Positions 43,576-52,714 of a stretch of 64,000 nt of DNA are shown piece by piece. The notes beneath the pieces are model-generated. The model was not told the DNA's origin. It saw only the letters and a list, made by a program, of their open reading frames with translations, and did not search any database. The stretch lies in assembly GCF_000831385.1 (NCBI RefSeq), contig NZ_AP014548.1, positions 2,533,779-2,597,778 of the forward strand. The letters are read 5' to 3'. The translations under genes and the position numbers were made by a program. This DNA comes from Nonlabens marinus S1-08 (GTDB taxonomy: Bacteria > Bacteroidota > Bacteroidia > Flavobacteriales > Flavobacteriaceae). Within the stretch, counting starts at the first letter, position 1, and each line of letters opens with the position of its first letter.

Positions 43576-44028
43576 TTATCCTTTAGTAGCGACAACTTCA
43601 AATGTAAAGTTCGTTTGCACTTCACGGTGAAAACGGATCGTAGCTTCGTACTGACCCAATCTCTTGATGTTACCACCAGCGATAGAGATAAATTTCTTAT
43701 CAATTTCCACACCTTCTTTAGCTAGAGCGTCAGAAAGATCAGCAGTAGTTACAGAACCGAAAAGTTTGTCACCTTCTCCTGACTTAACAGCCATTTTAAG
43801 GTCCATTCCATTCAATTTGTCTGCTTGTGATTGAGCAGCCTTGATATTTGATGCTTCTTTGTGAGCACGTTGCTTCACAGTTTCAGCCAGTTGCTTTTTT
43901 GCACCAGGAGTTGCCATTACAGCTTTTCCTTGTGGGATCAAAAAGTTACGTCCATAACCAGGCTTAACGGTAACGAGGTCATCGGTAAAACCTAAATGCT
44001 CTACGTCTTGTTTTAGTATTAGTTCCAT
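43576..44028 (-). CDS. rplI: 50S ribosomal protein L9
   Basis: The 150-residue protein starts 'MELILKQDVEHLGFTDDLVTVKPGYGRNFLIPQGKA', the L9 signature, then a long helix and a C-terminal domain. It binds 23S rRNA domain V. It is the last gene of the S6-S18-L9 operon, 18 bases after rpsR. Confidence 0.96.
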   Translation of the reverse strand: MELILKQDVEHLGFTDDLVTVKPGYGRNFLIPQGKAVMATPGAKKQLAETVKQRAHKEASNIKAAQSQADKLNGMDLKMAVKSGEGDKLFGSVTTADLSDALAKEGVEIDKKFISIAGGNIKRLGQYEATIRFHREVQTNFTFEVVATKG

Positions 44029-44046
44029 TAGTATAGTCTGATTAAA

Positions 44047-44343
44047 TTATTTTAAAAGATCTCCTTCAAACGGCATCAATGCGATGTGTCTACATCTTTT
44101 GATAGCTACTGCTACCTTGCGTTGATATTTTAATGAAGTTCCAGTCAAACGTCTAGGAAGAATTTTTCCTTGCTCGTTAACTAGACCCATCAAGAAATCT
44201 GGATCTTTATAGTCAATGTATTTAATACCGCTGCGTTGAAAACGACAGTATTTTTTTCTCTCTTGAGTCTCGATCTTCAAAGGGGATAAGTAACGGATAT
44301 CTCCGTCCTTTTTACCTTTGGCTTGTTGTTGTAATGTTGCCAT
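44047..44343 (-). CDS. rpsR: 30S ribosomal protein S18
   Basis: The 98-residue protein contains '[21 protein letters not shown]' and '[34 protein letters not shown]', the S18 core, with an N-terminal extension usual in Bacteroidota. S18 pairs with S6 on 16S rRNA. It starts 2 bases after rpsF; no ssb gene lies between them. Confidence 0.96.
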   Translation of the reverse strand: MATLQQQAKGKKDGDIRYLSPLKIETQERKKYCRFQRSGIKYIDYKDPDFLMGLVNEQGKILPRRLTGTSLKYQRKVAVAIKRCRHIALMPFEGDLLK

Positions 44344-44345
44344 AA

Positions 44346-44690
44346 TTAAGCTTGAGATTTTTTAGACATTCTACTTCTTCTTTTTTCTGCCCACTCGATA
44401 GCATATTTATCAAGTCGTACAGTAAGGTATCTCATCACGCGCTCGTCACGACGGAATTCGACCTCATAGTCATTGATTACCTCACCTGGTGCGGCAAATT
44501 GGAATAAGTGGTAAAATCCACTTTTCTTGTTGTCGATTGTGTAAGCCAATTTTTTTAGGCCCCAATCTTCGTTAGCTACCATTTCGGCACCGCGGTCAGT
44601 AAGAAATTTCTCAAACTTCTTTACTGTTTCCTTTACCTGATCATCAGATAAAACGGGATTCAAAATGAAAACAGTTTCGTATTGATTCAT
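44346..44690 (-). CDS. rpsF: 30S ribosomal protein S6
   Basis: The 114-residue protein begins '[29 protein letters not shown]' and has '[25 protein letters not shown]', the S6 fold. It is the first gene of the rpsF-rpsR-rplI operon. Confidence 0.96.
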   Translation of the reverse strand: MNQYETVFILNPVLSDDQVKETVKKFEKFLTDRGAEMVANEDWGLKKLAYTIDNKKSGFYHLFQFAAPGEVINDYEVEFRRDERVMRYLTVRLDKYAIEWAEKRRSRMSKKSQA

Positions 44691-44713
44691 GTTACATTAA
44701 TTTAAAACGAGTG

Positions 44714-44744
44714 CAAAAATACTCTTTTTATAGAATTCACACAA
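44714..44744 (-). promoter_or_regulatory. Promoter of the rpsF operon
   Basis: On the minus strand: TTG (44744-44742), 20 bases, TATTTTTG (44721-44714), then 23 bases to the rpsF ATG. It is a full match to the flavobacterial promoter form. Confidence 0.72.
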
Positions 44745-44898
44745 CATTATTTTGTCTTGAATAATGCGACAACTTAAAACTACAATCAAATCATAAGATT
44801 CGTTAAAAAAGCTAGATCTATCGATAAAACGTAAAAGCAATTTGCATTTCGTCTTGAAAGGTAGTAGTATTGTGTAATACTTTTATGGTGTAACGCTT

Positions 44899-45603
44899 AT
44901 GACCGATACTATTTTAAAATGCTTTGTGGTCGATGATTCCAGCATTCAACGATTAGCCATCGTTAAACTTATAGAAAACCATCCTAATCTCAAGCTAGCG
45001 GGAGAATTCAGCAATGCCATAGAGACTAAAGCGGCGATTAAGGACGCTGGGGTTGACTTGATATTTCTAGATGTAGAAATGCCCATCCTTACGGGATTTG
45101 ATCTTCTAGATGACATCACTGAAAAGCCAGGAGTCATATTTGTAACGGGTCAGACAAAATATGCCTTTAAGGCTTTTGACTACTCCGCTATAGATTATTT
45201 ACAAAAACCTATTAAGAAAGATCGTTTCCTTTACGCCGTTGAGCGCGCGTTGCTCGCACACAAGATGCGTACTGAAATGGTAGAAGATAAAGGTGAATTC
45301 ATCTTTGTCAAAAGCAACCTTAAAAAACGTAAAGTATACCTTAAAGACTTGAAGTTTATTCAAGCTCTTGGAGATTACGTAAAACTAATTACCGAAACTG
45401 AAAGCTTAGTGGTTTTGTCCACTATGAAATCTTTTGAAAAGCAGTTACCTGCTGAAGATTTTTTAAGAATACACAAATCTTACATCGTCAACTTGCGACG
45501 CGTAGAAAAGTTCAATTCCAAAGCAGTTGAACTAGACTCTGAGGTTCTTCCTTTGAGCCGCAATCGCAAAGCAGATCTTGTAGAGGCTTTGTCACAATTT
45601 TAA
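44899..45603 (+). CDS. LytTR-type response regulator
   Basis: The 234-residue protein has an N-terminal receiver ('CFVVDDSSIQRLAIVKLI', phospho-acceptor Asp in 'LIFLDVEMPILTG', and 'VTGQTKYAFKAFDYSAIDYLQKP'). Its C-terminal LytTR DNA-binding domain includes 'FIFVKSNLKKRKVYLKDLKFIQALGDYVKLIT' and 'FLRIHKSYIVNLRRV'. No histidine kinase is adjacent, so it is an orphan here. It is monocistronic. Confidence 0.92.
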   Translation: MTDTILKCFVVDDSSIQRLAIVKLIENHPNLKLAGEFSNAIETKAAIKDAGVDLIFLDVEMPILTGFDLLDDITEKPGVIFVTGQTKYAFKAFDYSAIDYLQKPIKKDRFLYAVERALLAHKMRTEMVEDKGEFIFVKSNLKKRKVYLKDLKFIQALGDYVKLITETESLVVLSTMKSFEKQLPAEDFLRIHKSYIVNLRRVEKFNSKAVELDSEVLPLSRNRKADLVEALSQF

Positions 45604-45628
45604 ATACTACTACCCAAGGTAGGAGAAG

Positions 45629-45649
45629 ACCTGTTCAAATTGAGCAGGT
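45629..45649 (+). terminator. Intrinsic terminator of the response regulator gene
   Basis: A 9-bp stem (ACCTGTTCA / TGAGCAGGT, one G-T pair) is followed by eight T. Confidence 0.9.
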
Positions 45650-45681
45650 TTTTTTTATGCAAAAAAGTTAAAAGTTTTTTT

Positions 45682-45697
45682 CGCTTTCGCGAAAGCG
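45682..45697. repeat. Copy of 16-bp palindrome (intergenic)
   Basis: Perfect copy between the convergent response regulator and priA genes. Confidence 0.97.
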
Positions 45698-45711
45698 TAT
45701 TCTCCATAAAC

Positions 45712-48162
45712 CTAATAACAATCCACATCTATATTGCATCGCACTGCACGAAATTGTTTGATCGATTCAAAGCTGCGACGCACTTTTGAAATAAATCCTT
45801 TGATGGTTTCCGGATGATGTTTCTTTCCCATTTTTACCAACGCATGAACATGGTACAAGTTCCGGATGCGGGAAACTGGCGGGAATTCTGGCCCTAATAC
45901 CTCTACTCCATGCTCGATCTGATTCAACGCATTGACAAACCACTGTCCTGCTTGTAGCGTCGTATTATAATCACGATGCTTAAAAGTTATTCTTATCAAG
46001 CGCTGGTAGGGCGGGTACTTGAATTGATATCTATCCTCCAACTGTTCCGTAAACATGGTAGAGTAATCGTAGGTACTCACTTGTTGAAGAATTCTATGAT
46101 CTGGATTGTAGCTTTGAAGCAATACCAGGCCACGTTTCTCTGTTCGACCTGCGCGCCCAGCTACCTGAGTTAGTAATTGAAAACAACGTTCATGCGCCCT
46201 GAAGTCAGGAAAATTGAGCATCGCATCTGCATTAAGAACTCCTACCAGACTCACATGTCTAAAATCCAAGCCTTTAGTAAGCATCTGCGTTCCTACTAGA
46301 CAATCCACTTCTCGACTCTCCACTTGATCAATCAGCTTTTCATAACTGTACTTACCGCGTGTGGTGTCTAAATCCATTCTAGCTATTTTTCGAGAAGGGA
46401 ATAATTCTTTGAACTCCACCTCTATTTGTTCCGTACCGAAGCCTTTAGTATCTACATCACTGCTGGAACAAGCCATACATGCCAGCGGGATAATGGTGTG
46501 ATAGCCACAATAATGACAACGCATCTGGTATCTATGCTGGTGAACGGTAAGACTTACATCGCAATTAGGGCATTGAGGGGCATGACCACATGTGTTGCAT
46601 TCCATAATGGGTGCAAAACCTCGACGGTTTTGGAAAAGGATGACTTGATCGCCTTGATCAAACGCATGATTCATATGATCGATGAGCGAATCAGAAAAAT
46701 GATGAGTCATTCTTTTTTTACGGTGCTTTTCCTTGATGTCAATCATATTGATTTCTGGCATCAAAACGTTGCCATACCTATGCTTCAATTCAACCAAGTC
46801 AAATTTACCGATGGTGGTATTGTAATAGGTTTCTAGCGCCGGAGTAGCACTGCCTAAAAGAACTTTGGAATTCTTTAATTTCCCCAACACAATAGCTGTA
46901 TCCCTAGCGTGGTATCTAGGCGCTGGATCAAACTGTTTGAAGCTGGTCTCATGTTCCTCGTCCACAATTACAAGGCCTAGATTTCTAAAAGGAAGCAATA
47001 AAGCACTGCGAGCACCTATCACAACATAAGGCTCCTTAGCTTCTAGAACTAAGCTCCACACTTCCTGACGCTCATTCAACGAATACTTAGAATGGAAAAC
47101 TAAAACCTGGTGCTTGAAAAAATATTGTAGTCTAGAGATGAGCTGGGTTGTCAATGCAATCTCAGGCAGTAAGTAGAGACACTGCTTTCCCTGTTCCAGC
47201 ATCTCTTGGATAAGCCTAACGTAAATTTCTGTTTTCCCGCTAGAAGTTACACCGTGCAAAAGGACTGTTTTGTCGTTTTCAAAACTTGTTTTGATTTCAG
47301 CTAGCGCTTTCTCTTGGCTGTCATTTAATACATACAACTCATTTCCCGATTCTACATCCATCAACATGCGACTTACTTCTTGCTCTGTTTCTAAAAGTAT
47401 TGACTTTTCTACAAGCGATTTGATCACAGCACGACTCACCCCTGCCCTAGTTTCTAAATCCTTGCTTTTCACCAGTCGATTTCCGGCACGCATCATGAAT
47501 AATGTCATGATAGCCTGACGTTGTTTAGGTGCACGTGTCAGAGAATCCAATAGTTCTCGCAATACTTCTTCATCAGCATACTCTTGAGACAGCTGAATGT
47601 ATTTTTCAGTTTTGGCTTTATAGGTGTTGTAGAGTTCTTCTTGAATGAAAACCAAATCTTTCTCTAGCAATCCTTTTAAAATAGGTAAAACGGTTTTACG
47701 GTCTAAAATTCCCATCACATCTTCTACCTTCAATGCCTTGCGATTTTCTAGAGCCTCTATAATTAAAAACTCAGAATCTGTTAATTCATCATCAACCGCT
47801 GTCGTTTCCTCATTGCGTAAAATAATGGTTTCACTTTCTAGAAGTAATGATTTAGGCAAGGCTGCTTTCATCACTTGTCCCACGCTACACATATAATAGG
47901 AAGCTATCCATTCCCAGAATCGGATTTGACCCTCTTGCAGTATCGGTTCTTGATCAATAACAAATTCAATGTCTTTGATCTCGTAAGCAACCTCAATATT
48001 TTCACGAACGCCGACTGCTATACCAGTATATAATTTTGATTTTCCAAAAGGAACTGCCACCCGCATTCCTGATTTTATGGCTTGCGCATCTGCATCACTT
48101 AAGCTGTATGAGAAGTAACGCTCTAGTGGTAATGGTAAGATGACATCGAGAAAATAAGCCAT
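45712..48162 (-). CDS. priA: Primosomal protein N' (replication restart helicase PriA)
   Basis: The 816-residue protein has an N-terminal 3'-DNA-binding region, Walker A 'LLHGVTSSGKTEIY', the DEEH box in 'LVIVDEEHETSFKQ', paired Zn-binding cysteines ('CNTCGHAPQCPNC', 'CHYCGYH', 'CMAC') and 'VAGRAGRTEKRG'. It reloads the replisome at stalled forks. The C-terminus 'RAVRCNIDVDCY' is the normal PriA end. Confidence 0.95.
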   Translation of the reverse strand: MAYFLDVILPLPLERYFSYSLSDADAQAIKSGMRVAVPFGKSKLYTGIAVGVRENIEVAYEIKDIEFVIDQEPILQEGQIRFWEWIASYYMCSVGQVMKAALPKSLLLESETIILRNEETTAVDDELTDSEFLIIEALENRKALKVEDVMGILDRKTVLPILKGLLEKDLVFIQEELYNTYKAKTEKYIQLSQEYADEEVLRELLDSLTRAPKQRQAIMTLFMMRAGNRLVKSKDLETRAGVSRAVIKSLVEKSILLETEQEVSRMLMDVESGNELYVLNDSQEKALAEIKTSFENDKTVLLHGVTSSGKTEIYVRLIQEMLEQGKQCLYLLPEIALTTQLISRLQYFFKHQVLVFHSKYSLNERQEVWSLVLEAKEPYVVIGARSALLLPFRNLGLVIVDEEHETSFKQFDPAPRYHARDTAIVLGKLKNSKVLLGSATPALETYYNTTIGKFDLVELKHRYGNVLMPEINMIDIKEKHRKKRMTHHFSDSLIDHMNHAFDQGDQVILFQNRRGFAPIMECNTCGHAPQCPNCDVSLTVHQHRYQMRCHYCGYHTIIPLACMACSSSDVDTKGFGTEQIEVEFKELFPSRKIARMDLDTTRGKYSYEKLIDQVESREVDCLVGTQMLTKGLDFRHVSLVGVLNADAMLNFPDFRAHERCFQLLTQVAGRAGRTEKRGLVLLQSYNPDHRILQQVSTYDYSTMFTEQLEDRYQFKYPPYQRLIRITFKHRDYNTTLQAGQWFVNALNQIEHGVEVLGPEFPPVSRIRNLYHVHALVKMGKKHHPETIKGFISKVRRSFESIKQFRAVRCNIDVDCY

Positions 48163-48168
48163 AAAAAA

Positions 48169-48194
48169 AATCGGTTATGTAAAAATAACCGATT
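48169..48194. terminator. Bidirectional intrinsic terminator
   Basis: A 10-bp stem (AATCGGTTAT / ATAACCGATT) with a 6-nt loop lies between the DUF2147 gene and priA, with T residues on the minus-strand side. Confidence 0.85.
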
Positions 48195-48237
48195 GCTTTT
48201 TTGTTGCCAGATACTGGCTCAGTAATTTGTCAAAAAC

Positions 48238-48663
48238 TTATAGGCGTTCCCATGTTTGCGTGCGGTAGAGAAACAATACATAACCTCGTACCATTAGTAC
48301 GTCAGGATTGTCCTCATTCAACCAGATTTTACAGTCATAAGATTTACCGTTTTCAGGATCGATAACCGTTCCTTCTTTGTACATCTTGCCTTGCTTTTTA
48401 AGGTCTTTGATAATCACCATTCCCTCAATAGGTTGGTCTTTCAATTTCCCTTCACATTCAACACATTTGGGATTTTCAGGAGCATCCTTAGCAAGTACTT
48501 TCAATACTTTACCGTAGTACGAATCTCCCTTTTTATAAATTTCTACATGAGATTTTACTTCACCTGAGTTTTCATCAATAGTTTTCCATTTTCCCGTAAC
48601 GTCTTGAGAGTACGCTTTCGCGAAAGCGAAAAACACCAGCATCATAATTGCAATATTCTTCAT
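48238..48663 (-). CDS. DUF2147 family exported protein
   Basis: This is a 141-residue protein with a signal peptide whose end (Phe-Ala-Phe-Ala-Lys-Ala-Tyr-Ser-Gln) is encoded by a palindrome copy. The mature part 'GKWKTIDENSGEVKSHVEIYKKGDSYYGKVLKVL' and 'KCVECEGKLKDQPIEGMVIIKDLK' match DUF2147, a small periplasmic beta-barrel family of unknown ligand. It may be transcribed with the chalcone-isomerase-like gene, although a hairpin separates them. Confidence 0.87.
   Translation of the reverse strand: MKNIAIMMLVFFAFAKAYSQDVTGKWKTIDENSGEVKSHVEIYKKGDSYYGKVLKVLAKDAPENPKCVECEGKLKDQPIEGMVIIKDLKKQGKMYKEGTVIDPENGKSYDCKIWLNEDNPDVLMVRGYVLFLYRTQTWERL
48613..48628. repeat. Copy of 16-bp palindrome (in DUF2147 signal peptide)
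   Basis: Perfect copy; encodes Ala-Phe-Ala-Lys-Ala at the cleavage site. Confidence 0.97.
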
Positions 48664-48677
48664 TTGAAAGGTATTAG

Positions 48678-48702
48678 AAAGCCCATGAATTTCATGGGCT
48701 TT
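48678..48702. terminator. Intrinsic terminator between DUF2147 and chalcone-isomerase-like genes
   Basis: A 12-bp stem (AAAGCCCATGAA / TTCATGGGCTTT) with almost no loop. Confidence 0.72.
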
Positions 48703-48724
48703 GAGTGGTTTAACTAAGATCTGA

Positions 48725-49288
48725 TTAGGATCCTAACATTCCTTTTTTAAGATCTTTATCTGCTGGACTATTACCCAACCAGATTCCGAAAAGTGCTTTT
48801 TTGAAATCCAATCCTTCAATTGTTCCTAACAACTTCCCGTTCTTGTGAGCCATAGTTCCTTTACCTGGCACATAAGAAATCTGAAATTCGTTTCCTTTTA
48901 CAATCTCTTCATTGAAGAATCCAATGAACTTGTTGATTCTAGGTTGTAACATTTTACGTTCTGCAGAGGATGCACTGTTTTCAAAACCTTCAGTGATAGA
49001 CTCAATCATTTTGTCTTGAGTAACCAGTTTGCTCACAATATCAAGTGTGATTGCCATAGGCTGATCAGCGTTGACAAGAGTTGGCCCGCTTTTAGACTTA
49101 GTAGTGGTATATAAACCACCTACATACAGATCAAAAACAAACTTTTCACGCAGTCCTGCGCCGTTAAGTGTTAGTTCTTTTCCATCTACGGTAACATTTT
49201 TCTCTACTACCACACCTTCAATGGTCATTTGGGCAGAAGCTGTATAAGTTCCTAATGCGGCTACAGCTATTAAAAGTAATTTTTTCAT
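48725..49288 (-). CDS. Chalcone isomerase-like exported protein
   Basis: The 187-residue protein has a signal peptide (ending Thr-Ala-Ser-Ala-Gln, about residue 20). 'TLNGAGLREKFVFDLYVGGLYTTTKSKSGPTLVNADQPMAITLDIVS' is the core of the bacterial chalcone-isomerase-like family, which may bind fatty acids. Catalytic residues of plant chalcone isomerase are not expected in this branch. Confidence 0.87.
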   Translation of the reverse strand: MKKLLLIAVAALGTYTASAQMTIEGVVVEKNVTVDGKELTLNGAGLREKFVFDLYVGGLYTTTKSKSGPTLVNADQPMAITLDIVSKLVTQDKMIESITEGFENSASSAERKMLQPRINKFIGFFNEEIVKGNEFQISYVPGKGTMAHKNGKLLGTIEGLDFKKALFGIWLGNSPADKDLKKGMLGS

Positions 49289-49321
49289 GATTTCAGATTT
49301 AATATTTTAAATATAGTATTA

Positions 49322-50248
49322 TCATTTCAAATTCCGTGCCTTTAATGATCTGATCGATGCATTTAGTTCAAAACCCAAAAGTAAAATATTGGCGCTCAGC
49401 CAAATATAGATCATCAAAATCAGGAGTGCACCTATAGAACCGTAAATTTCATTATAAGAGGCAAAGTTGTCAATATACAATCCATATAAATAGGAAGACA
49501 ATAGAATCAACAAAGTGGTTATCACAGATCCTATCGAGAAGAAACGTGTTTGTCTACCTTCTTTTGTTCCAGTATAATACAGAGTAGATACAAAAACATA
49601 GAGCAAGAATATAATTGTTACATAACGCACAATGATCAAACCAATCTCTGTCGAACTTTGAGTCATAAAATCTTGTGCTCTAAGCAGAGCAATCCAGTAT
49701 TCCACCACACCAAACAATACAATAGATATTAATAAAAACAACGTAAGCAGTAAAGACACACCAACTGATATAAAATACTGCCGCAACATATTCCTATTAA
49801 AGGAAGAATGATATGAACGTTCAAAGCCATCAAAAATGGCATTCACCCCATTGCTCATAAAAAATAAGGAAGTAATAAATGCCACCGTCAACAGTCCGGT
49901 GTTTTCTTGCAGTGCGATTTCTCTAAAGATGTTATCAAATGATCCTGCGGCTTGCGCTGGTAACAATCCATTCACGAATTCTAAAAATTGCACCTGAAAG
50001 TTGTCTACAGGCACAAAAGGAATCAAATTCAACATAAAAAGAATGAAAGGGAATATAGCCATAAAGAAGCTATAACTAATCGCACTAGCTCTTAAGGTGA
50101 ATGCTCCCTGAACGATTCCCATACTATAAGTTTCCCATAAATCATAGGCGGTCATCCCTTCAAATCCAGGAAGTCGTGCCCTGCTGGAAACAGAAACAAA
50201 CCAGGAGACCAATGGTATGCGGTCCAGAACTTCCTTTAATTTAGTCAT
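49322..50248 (-). CDS. YihY/virulence factor BrkB family membrane protein
   Basis: The 308-residue protein has six membrane spans and the family pattern 'ASAISYSFFMAIFPFILFMLNLIPF', 'NGVNAIFDGFERSYH' and 'GSIGALLILMIYIWLSANILLLGFELNA'. The family was once called RNase BN, wrongly; it is likely a transporter or lipid-handling protein. Its start overlaps nadC by 8 bases. Confidence 0.9.
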   Translation of the reverse strand: MTKLKEVLDRIPLVSWFVSVSSRARLPGFEGMTAYDLWETYSMGIVQGAFTLRASAISYSFFMAIFPFILFMLNLIPFVPVDNFQVQFLEFVNGLLPAQAAGSFDNIFREIALQENTGLLTVAFITSLFFMSNGVNAIFDGFERSYHSSFNRNMLRQYFISVGVSLLLTLFLLISIVLFGVVEYWIALLRAQDFMTQSSTEIGLIIVRYVTIIFLLYVFVSTLYYTGTKEGRQTRFFSIGSVITTLLILLSSYLYGLYIDNFASYNEIYGSIGALLILMIYIWLSANILLLGFELNASIRSLKARNLK

Positions 50249-51107
50249 GCATGGCTTTCAAACTGAGGTCCATATTATAAACGCTGTGTGTTAATGAGCC
50301 ACTAGAAATGTAATCCACCCCACATTCTGCATATGCACGGGCTGTATCTAGAGTAATACCACCACTGCTTTCAGTCAAACATCGATCGCCTATTAATTCG
50401 ACGGCTTTACGCGTATTTTCAAAGTTAAAATTATCTATCAAAATACGGTACACCTTGTTCGACTTCAAAATCTCTTCGATCTCCTCTAGGTTTCTGGCTT
50501 CTACAATAATCTTGAGGTTTTTATCGGAATCATTTAGGTAGGCCACTGTTTTTTCAATTGCTTTAGTGATTCCACCTGCAAAATCGATATGATTGTCCTT
50601 TAACATGATCATATCGTACAACCCATACCTGTGATTGACTCCACCACCAATGGTTACCGACCATTTTTCCAACAATCGTATTCCCGGTGTGGTTTTACGA
50701 GTGTCCAATATTTGGGTTTTAGTTCCTTCTAAAACTTTTACGAACTCATTTGTCTTGGTGGCTATTGCGCTCATACGCTGCATGCTATTCAACACGAGGC
50801 GTTCTGCCATCAAGATGGATCGAGAAGACCCAGATACATAGAAAACCTCGTCGCCATAGGATACGTGATCCCCATCTTCTTTCAACTGTTCTATAGATAA
50901 TGCAGGATCGACGTGGTGGAATACCGCTTTCGCGAAAGCGACTCCAGCAATCACTCCTTCATCCTTCACTAGCAAACGTGCTTTCCCAGTCGCAGTGCGA
51001 GGAATACAAGCCAGACTACTATGATCACCATCACCTACATCTTCCCGGAGAGCATTAGTGATAATCCTATTCACTTCTTCTTCAAACAGGGGTCCGCTAT
51101 ACTTCAT
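50241..51107 (-). CDS. nadC: Nicotinate-nucleotide pyrophosphorylase (carboxylating)
   Basis: The 288-residue protein has 'ALREDVGDGDHSSLACIP', 'ILDTRKTTPGIRLLEKWSVTIGGGVNHRYGLYDMIMLKDNHI' and 'ESSGGITLDTARAYAECGVDYISSG', diagnostic of NadC. It converts quinolinate and PRPP to nicotinate mononucleotide for NAD synthesis. A palindrome copy sits in the N-terminal domain (Val-Ala-Phe-Ala-Lys-Ala). The ATG lies about 85 bases from the divergent rlmH start. Confidence 0.94.
   Translation of the reverse strand: MKYSGPLFEEEVNRIITNALREDVGDGDHSSLACIPRTATGKARLLVKDEGVIAGVAFAKAVFHHVDPALSIEQLKEDGDHVSYGDEVFYVSGSSRSILMAERLVLNSMQRMSAIATKTNEFVKVLEGTKTQILDTRKTTPGIRLLEKWSVTIGGGVNHRYGLYDMIMLKDNHIDFAGGITKAIEKTVAYLNDSDKNLKIIVEARNLEEIEEILKSNKVYRILIDNFNFENTRKAVELIGDRCLTESSGGITLDTARAYAECGVDYISSGSLTHSVYNMDLSLKAMHD
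50925..50940. repeat. Copy of 16-bp palindrome (in nadC)
   Basis: Perfect copy; read as Ala-Phe-Ala-Lys-Ala. Confidence 0.97.
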
Positions 51108-51179
51108 TACTATTTTTTGCTCGGTTTATTCCCAAAAGTAAGGTTATAAGGGCAATCCCTTTATATTACTTAAAGATTT

Positions 51180-51187
51180 TACCTTTG
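51180..51187 (+). promoter_or_regulatory. TAnnTTTG promoter box of rlmH
   Basis: TACCTTTG ends 4 bases before the ATG, the same spacing as at 5103, so the mRNA may be leaderless. Confidence 0.5.
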
Positions 51188-51191
51188 TCGT

Positions 51192-51665
51192 ATGAAGATT
51201 ATTTTACTGGCAGTTGGAAAAACGGACGATTCTCGCATAGCAGATTTAATTAAAGTGTACGCTGATCGCTTGCAGCATTATATCAATTTTGAATTAGAAA
51301 TCATTCCGGATCTTAAGAAGACTAAGAACCTGAGCGTGGATCAACAAAAAACGCTAGAAGGTGAATTGATCCTAGGAAAAATTCAAAACAGCGATTTCGT
51401 AACGCTTCTTGATGAAAAAGGGAAAACATATTCCAGTCTTCAATTTGCTCAACTGATCAACAAACGCAGTCTCTCTGGCATGAAACGATTGGTTTACGTG
51501 ATAGGCGGGCCATATGGTTTCTCTGCTGAGGTGTACAGTCGCGGCAATTCCAAACTCTCATTAAGCAGCATGACATTCTCCCATCAAATGGTGCGCTTGT
51601 TTGCTGTAGAGCAACTGTACCGGGCGTTTACCATTTTGAAGAATGAGCCTTATCATCATGAATAG
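51192..51665 (+). CDS. rlmH: 23S rRNA (pseudouridine1915-N3)-methyltransferase
   Basis: The 157-residue SPOUT protein has 'MKIILLAVGKTDDSRIADLIKVYADRL', the SAM-binding knot 'VYVIGGPYGFS' and the C-terminal 'LSSMTFSHQMVRLFAVEQLYRAFTILKNEPYHHE', all typical of RlmH. It methylates pseudouridine 1915 in helix 69. It is apparently monocistronic. Confidence 0.96.
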   Translation: MKIILLAVGKTDDSRIADLIKVYADRLQHYINFELEIIPDLKKTKNLSVDQQKTLEGELILGKIQNSDFVTLLDEKGKTYSSLQFAQLINKRSLSGMKRLVYVIGGPYGFSAEVYSRGNSKLSLSSMTFSHQMVRLFAVEQLYRAFTILKNEPYHHE

Positions 51666-51688
51666 CTAGTTCACTATATAAACAGACG

Positions 51689-51704
51689 ACTAAGAGCTCT
51701 TAGT
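51689..51704. repeat. 16-bp perfect palindrome, unrelated to the main repeat
   Basis: ACTAAGAGCTCTTAGT between rlmH and udk. It is seen once; it could be an operator or a weak hairpin. Confidence 0.6.
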
Positions 51705-51745
51705 AAAACGCTGAGATTAGCTTTAGTTAATCACTTACAACCTTG

Positions 51746-51753
51746 TATTTTTG
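51746..51753 (+). promoter_or_regulatory. TAnnTTTG promoter box of udk
   Basis: TATTTTTG, 16 bases before the udk ATG. Confidence 0.5.
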
Positions 51754-51769
51754 CATTCAAATCTCAACA

Positions 51770-52378
51770 ATGCTTATACTAGGAATCGCAGGTGGAACAG
51801 GTAGTGGTAAAACCACAGTCGTGAGTCAAGTGGCTCATGAATATCCCGATAGCGATGTGACTGTAATTTCTCAAGATTCTTACTATAAAGACACTAGCCA
51901 TCTTACTTACGAGGAGCGTGTCAAAATTAACTTTGACCACCCTAGCTCTATTGATTTTGACTTACTCAAAGAGCACTTACATCAATTGCGCGAAGGAAAA
52001 ACTATAGATCAACCGGTGTACTCCTTTGTGGAACATAACCGGACTTCAGAAATTGTAAAAACCGCGCCCAGTAATGTGGTGATCGTTGAAGGAATTTTGA
52101 TCTTGACCCAACCAGAAATTCGGAATTTGTTCGATATCAAAGTCTACATTGATTGCGATAGTGACGAACGGTTGATCCGTCGATTGAAAAGAGACATTTC
52201 TGATCGTGGTCGTGATCTAGATGAAGTTTTAGATCGATATCAAACCACTTTGAAACCTATGCACCAACAGTTTATAGAGCCTACAAAAGCCTATGCTGAT
52301 GTCATTATTCCTACCAATAGATTGAATGAGGTAGGTGTTAAAATCTTGCGTTCGATTTTAGATCAGAAATTAGGCTAA
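51770..52378 (+). CDS. udk: Uridine kinase
   Basis: The 202-residue protein begins 'MLILGIAGGTGSGKTTVV' (P-loop residues about 7-15) and has 'DSYYKD' and 'FDHPSSIDFDLLKEHL', with the 'IEGILIL' and 'DERLIRRLKRDISDRGRD' motifs of uridine/cytidine kinases. It phosphorylates salvaged uridine. The frame extends upstream to 51743, but that part overlaps the promoter box. It heads the udk-ftsB-mutA-mutB operon. Confidence 0.94.
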   Translation: MLILGIAGGTGSGKTTVVSQVAHEYPDSDVTVISQDSYYKDTSHLTYEERVKINFDHPSSIDFDLLKEHLHQLREGKTIDQPVYSFVEHNRTSEIVKTAPSNVVIVEGILILTQPEIRNLFDIKVYIDCDSDERLIRRLKRDISDRGRDLDEVLDRYQTTLKPMHQQFIEPTKAYADVIIPTNRLNEVGVKILRSILDQKLG

Positions 52379-52396
52379 ATCCGTATCTTGGAATTT

Positions 52397-52714
52397 ATGA
52401 AATGGCAACAACTCAAGAAGAAGTGGTATTTCAATAAATACCTAATCATAACGGCATTTTTTATAGTCTGGATAGGTTTTTTAGATACCAATGCCTGGTT
52501 CACCTCTCATAGAGCACTGGACAAACAAATTAATGAAAAAGAGCAAACAGCAGATTTCTACATGCGTGGAATTGCCGCTGATAAAGCACGCATCCAGCAG
52601 TTACAAGATAGTGTTGGCTTGGAGAAATTTGGCCGTGAGCGCTACTTGATGCGCAAGGAAAATGAAGAAGTCTACATCATTGAATATGCAGACTCCATAA
52701 AACAAAACGATTGA
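52397..52714 (+). CDS. Septum formation initiator family protein (FtsB/DivIC)
   Basis: The 105-residue protein has one N-terminal span (residues about 12-30), a coiled coil ('DKQINEKEQTADFYMRGIAADKARIQQLQD') and the conserved end 'GLEKFGRERYLMRKENEEVYIIEY'. This is the FtsB/DivIC architecture of the divisome complex with FtsL and FtsQ. A TTG at 52388 is an alternative start. The stop overlaps the mutase gene's ATG by one base. Confidence 0.88.
   Translation: MKWQQLKKKWYFNKYLIITAFFIVWIGFLDTNAWFTSHRALDKQINEKEQTADFYMRGIAADKARIQQLQDSVGLEKFGRERYLMRKENEEVYIIEYADSIKQND

Noticed and set aside
46426..46836. 136-codon plus-strand frame inside priA
   Set aside because: It is antisense to conserved helicase motifs; no family similarity and no promoter.
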